From Erythrobacter sp. (GTDB lineage Bacteria > Pseudomonadota > Alphaproteobacteria > Sphingomonadales > Sphingomonadaceae): a DNA stretch of 64,000 nucleotides. Position 1 is the stretch's first letter; each line of letters starts with the position of its first letter. The translations under genes were made by a program, and so were the position numbers. Location: positions 992,001 through 1,056,000 of the forward strand of contig NZ_CP050265.1 of NCBI RefSeq assembly GCF_011765465.1, read 5' to 3'. Under the pieces are notes generated by a model that searched no databases, was not told the DNA's origin, and saw only the letters and a list, made by a program, of their open reading frames with translations. Positions 62,111-64,000 of this stretch are shown here, in pieces.

Positions 62111-63295
62111 ATGTTCTTCAACTTCGTCGACGAATTGCGCGCCGCCGGGATCGGTGCGAGCTTCAAGGAGCACCTCACCCTGCTGGAGGCGCTCGACCGG
62201 GACGTGATCGAGCAGACGCCCGAAGCGTTCTATTACCTCTCGCGCGCGACCTTCGTGAAGGACGAGGGACTGATCGACCGCTTCGACCAGGTGTTTCACA
62301 AGGTCTTCAAGGGCGTGCTGACCGATTACGGGCAGAACCCGGTCGAGATTCCCGAGGACTGGCTGAAGGCCGTCGCGGAAAAGATGCTGTCCCCTGAAGA
62401 AATGGCCGAGATCGAAAAGCTCGGCAGCTGGGACGAGATCATGGAGACGCTGAAGAAGCGGCTCGAGGAACAGCAGAAACGCCACGAAGGCGGCAACAAG
62501 TGGATCGGCACGGGCGGGACCAGCCCCTTCGGCAATTCGGGCTACAATCCCGAAGGCGTGCGGATCGGCGGCGAGTCCAAGCACAAGCGCGCGGTCAAGG
62601 TCTGGGAAAAACGCGAGTTCAAGAACCTCGACAACACCAAGGAACTCGGCACCCGCAACATCAAGATGGCCCTGCGCCGCCTGCGCCGCTTCGCGCGCGA
62701 AGGCGCGGCGGACGAGCTCGACATCGACGCGACGATCGAGGGCACGGCGAAGCAGGGCTGGCTCGACATCCATATGCGCCCCGAACGGCACAATGCGGTG
62801 AAATTGCTGCTCTTCCTCGATGTCGGCGGGTCGATGGACCCCTTCATCAAGCTGTGCGAGGAGCTGTTCAGCGCTGCCACGAGCGAATTCAAGAACCTCG
62901 AATTCTTCTACTTCCACAACTGCCTCTACGAAGGCGTGTGGAAGGACAACAAGCGCCGCTGGCAGGAGCGCACCAAGACGTGGGACGTGCTCCACAAATA
63001 CGGCCACGATTACAAGGTGATCTTCGTCGGCGACGCGGCGATGAGCCCCTATGAGATCACCCATGCGGGCGGCAGCGTCGAACACATGAACGACGAGGCC
63101 GGCGCGGTCTGGATGAAGCGCGTGACCGACACCTACCCCGCGACCGTGTGGCTCAACCCCGTGCCCGAAAAGCAGTGGGGCTATTCGCAATCGACCAAGA
63201 TGATGCGCCAGCTGGTCGACGACCGGATGTATCCGCTCACGCTCGACGGGCTCGACGATGCGATGCGCGAGCTTTCGCGCAAGCAGGGGCATTGA
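62111..63295 (+). CDS. VWA-domain protein (CoxE-like partner of MoxR ATPases)
   Basis: The 394-residue cytoplasmic protein starts MFFNFVDELRAAGIGASFKEHLTLLEAL, as in the CoxE/YehP-like VWA family. The MIDAS metal site in LLFLDVGGSMDPF (near 237-243) has DxGGS in place of the usual DxSxS. Further conserved parts are FYFHNCLYEGVW and IFVGDAAMSPYEI. Such proteins pair with MoxR ATPases to mature metalloenzymes. The partner gene lies 2.7 kb upstream. The ATG at 62111 was preferred over one 29 codons upstream. A perfect 8-bp inverted repeat follows downstream. Confidence 0.88.
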   Translation: MFFNFVDELRAAGIGASFKEHLTLLEALDRDVIEQTPEAFYYLSRATFVKDEGLIDRFDQVFHKVFKGVLTDYGQNPVEIPEDWLKAVAEKMLSPEEMAEIEKLGSWDEIMETLKKRLEEQQKRHEGGNKWIGTGGTSPFGNSGYNPEGVRIGGESKHKRAVKVWEKREFKNLDNTKELGTRNIKMALRRLRRFAREGAADELDIDATIEGTAKQGWLDIHMRPERHNAVKLLLFLDVGGSMDPFIKLCEELFSAATSEFKNLEFFYFHNCLYEGVWKDNKRRWQERTKTWDVLHKYGHDYKVIFVGDAAMSPYEITHAGGSVEHMNDEAGAVWMKRVTDTYPATVWLNPVPEKQWGYSQSTKMMRQLVDDRMYPLTLDGLDDAMRELSRKQGH

Positions 63296-63341
63296 GCCGG
63301 ACCGCGTTACCCCCTCGCACGTCGATCAACGGCCCCTGAGT

Positions 63342-63361
63342 TTGCCAACATAGGTTGGCAA
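63342..63361 (+). terminator. Perfect inverted repeat after the VWA gene
   Basis: TTGCCAAC-ATAG-GTTGGCAA (63342-63361) is a perfect 8-bp stem with a four-base loop, 47 bases after the VWA stop and 35 before the next ATG. It is followed by TTCTACCCC, not a T run. It may end VWA transcripts or act as an operator for the following gene. Confidence 0.4.
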
Positions 63362-63395
63362 TTCTACCCCCCGGGTCCAGCAAGAAGGGGGAAAT

Positions 63396-63896
63396 ATGCG
63401 TCTTATTCAAAGCTTTCTCGTCGCCTCGGCTGTCGCGCTCGCGGCTGCAAGCCCGGCTTCGGCCAAGGATTATTTCGTCTCGATCTACTGGAGCAAGCCC
63501 GGCGACGTCTGCGACGGCTCGCAGGAAAACTGGGTCATGATCAACGCCGAACCCTTCGTCTTCAGCACGTCTGGCGAAGGCGGGAATGCGAGATATTTCG
63601 CGGCATACCGCTGGGCCTTCCTCGATTTCATCGAGCGCAAGTATCCCGACATCCTCGCCCAGTTCAAGGATCACACCAAGGCGACCCACGGCCGCGAGCC
63701 CTATGCCCATTCGCGCGCCGAGTGGGAGGAGAAAGTCCTGCGTGGCGGCTATTACGACCTCGACGAACAATGCGGGAAGACCGTCCGCATCCCGCTCGAC
63801 GGCTTCGTGGCTCCCGAACGCTTCGACGGGACGTGGATTTCGGAGGAGCGCAAGCAGGAACTGCGCGACTACTTTACCTATAATCCCTATCGCTAG
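63396..63896 (+). CDS. Exported small protein of unknown function
   Basis: The 166-residue protein has a signal peptide (about 1-23, ending ASA) and an otherwise soluble, charged sequence. It contains two Cys (in DVCDG and EQCGK) that may form a disulfide in the periplasm, and a C-terminal basic and aromatic stretch. It has no recognised motif. A strong AAGGGGGAAA ribosome site precedes the ATG. It lies alone between two palindromic hairpins. Confidence 0.65.
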   Translation: MRLIQSFLVASAVALAAASPASAKDYFVSIYWSKPGDVCDGSQENWVMINAEPFVFSTSGEGGNARYFAAYRWAFLDFIERKYPDILAQFKDHTKATHGREPYAHSRAEWEEKVLRGGYYDLDEQCGKTVRIPLDGFVAPERFDGTWISEERKQELRDYFTYNPYR

Positions 63897-63960
63897 AACG
63901 ACCCGCGCAGGCTGGGGGACGGTTTCGCGGGAAACTTCCGGGCCAAGGTGCGATATGCTA

Positions 63961-63981
63961 TCCTCCTGAAAAAAAGGAGGA
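63961..63981 (+). promoter_or_regulatory. Hairpin covering a ribosome binding site
   Basis: TCCTCCT (63961-63967) pairs perfectly with AGGAGGA (63975-63981) around a seven-base loop GAAAAAA. The second arm is the Shine-Dalgarno sequence of the gene that starts at ATG 63986, so folding would hide it. This could give temperature or ligand control, if the RNA starts upstream of 63961. A TATGCT at 63954-63959 might be a -10 box and would place the RNA start within the hairpin, so this is uncertain. Confidence 0.45.
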
Positions 63982-63985
63982 GACC

Positions 63986-64000
63986 ATGCGCTTTTACGCC
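63986..64000 (+). CDS. Start of the next gene (partial)
   Basis: An ATG at 63986 follows AGGAGG with suitable spacing and opens a frame reading MRFYA to the window edge. Nothing about its function can be said from five codons. The strong ribosome site and its overlap with a hairpin make it a likely real gene. Confidence 0.5.

Noticed and set aside
1..64000. CRISPR array, insertion sequence, prophage or biosynthetic cluster
   Set aside because: No regularly spaced repeats, transposase, phage structural or biosynthetic gene was found. The only recombinase is XerC, in its usual place next to hemW.

Overview
The window is GC-rich chromosomal DNA, roughly two-thirds G+C by eye, packed with housekeeping genes. 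It shows no insertion sequence, prophage, CRISPR array or biosynthetic cluster. Gene content and order point to an alphaproteobacterium of the Sphingomonadales, most like the Erythrobacteraceae. Supporting signs are the dusB-ntrBC-ntrYX-hfq-hflX-mazG block, PhaR, a CvpA-RadA neighbourhood, an RpoH-type dnaK promoter of alphaproteobacterial form, and short MetRS and archaeal-type ProRS enzymes. The placement is inferred from protein families and was not tested by phylogeny. No stretch over 300 bases lacks a gene.

Layout. 1-8.7 kb (+): the tail of dusB, two nitrogen two-component pairs (NtrB/NtrC and NtrY/NtrX), a double-domain Hfq and the GTPase HflX. 8.7-16.8 kb (-): mazG, then a tightly overlapping chain read as mltB, dac, tmk, holB, metG, tatD, an MBL-fold hydrolase and a small membrane protein. 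A tRNA-Ser lies at 16.8 kb. 17-22.4 kb (-): an ADP-ribosylglycohydrolase, a methyltransferase, and the pyruvate dehydrogenase parts lpdA and pdhC. 22.5-34.7 kb: a stress protein, a peroxiredoxin, a frameshifted RNase R gene, an M28 peptidase, proS, phaR, alr, an MHS-family transporter, a divergent IscU-like protein, cvpA and radA. 34.7-43.5 kb: a patatin-like lipase, the chaperone genes dnaK/dnaJ and hrcA/grpE, and small envelope proteins including a PCu(A)C copper chaperone. 43.6-52.2 kb: rph-rdgB, a CAP-domain protein, hemW-xerC, DedA, a VOC protein, gshB, yraN, rsmI and a LpoA-like lipoprotein. 52.3-64 kb: parE, a hydrolase-OsmC fusion, an ECF sigma factor with a membrane partner, a class A beta-lactamase-like protein, a MoxR ATPase and a VWA protein separated by a soluble chemoreceptor, and two secreted proteins of unknown function.

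The genes serve nitrogen and redox signalling, RNA regulation, proteostasis, cell-wall turnover, translation, DNA maintenance and central metabolism. I found no convincing new multi-gene system. The items most worth a second look are the tandem Hfq with an unequal rim patch, an E2 with two E3-binding domains, an NtrX without its sigma-54 loop, apparently leaderless starts for ntrY and parE, an ECF sigma factor paired with a membrane protein of no known anti-sigma type, the broken rnr, a conserved HELTH-motif gene with no canonical start codon, and several short palindromes at promoters or ribosome binding sites.
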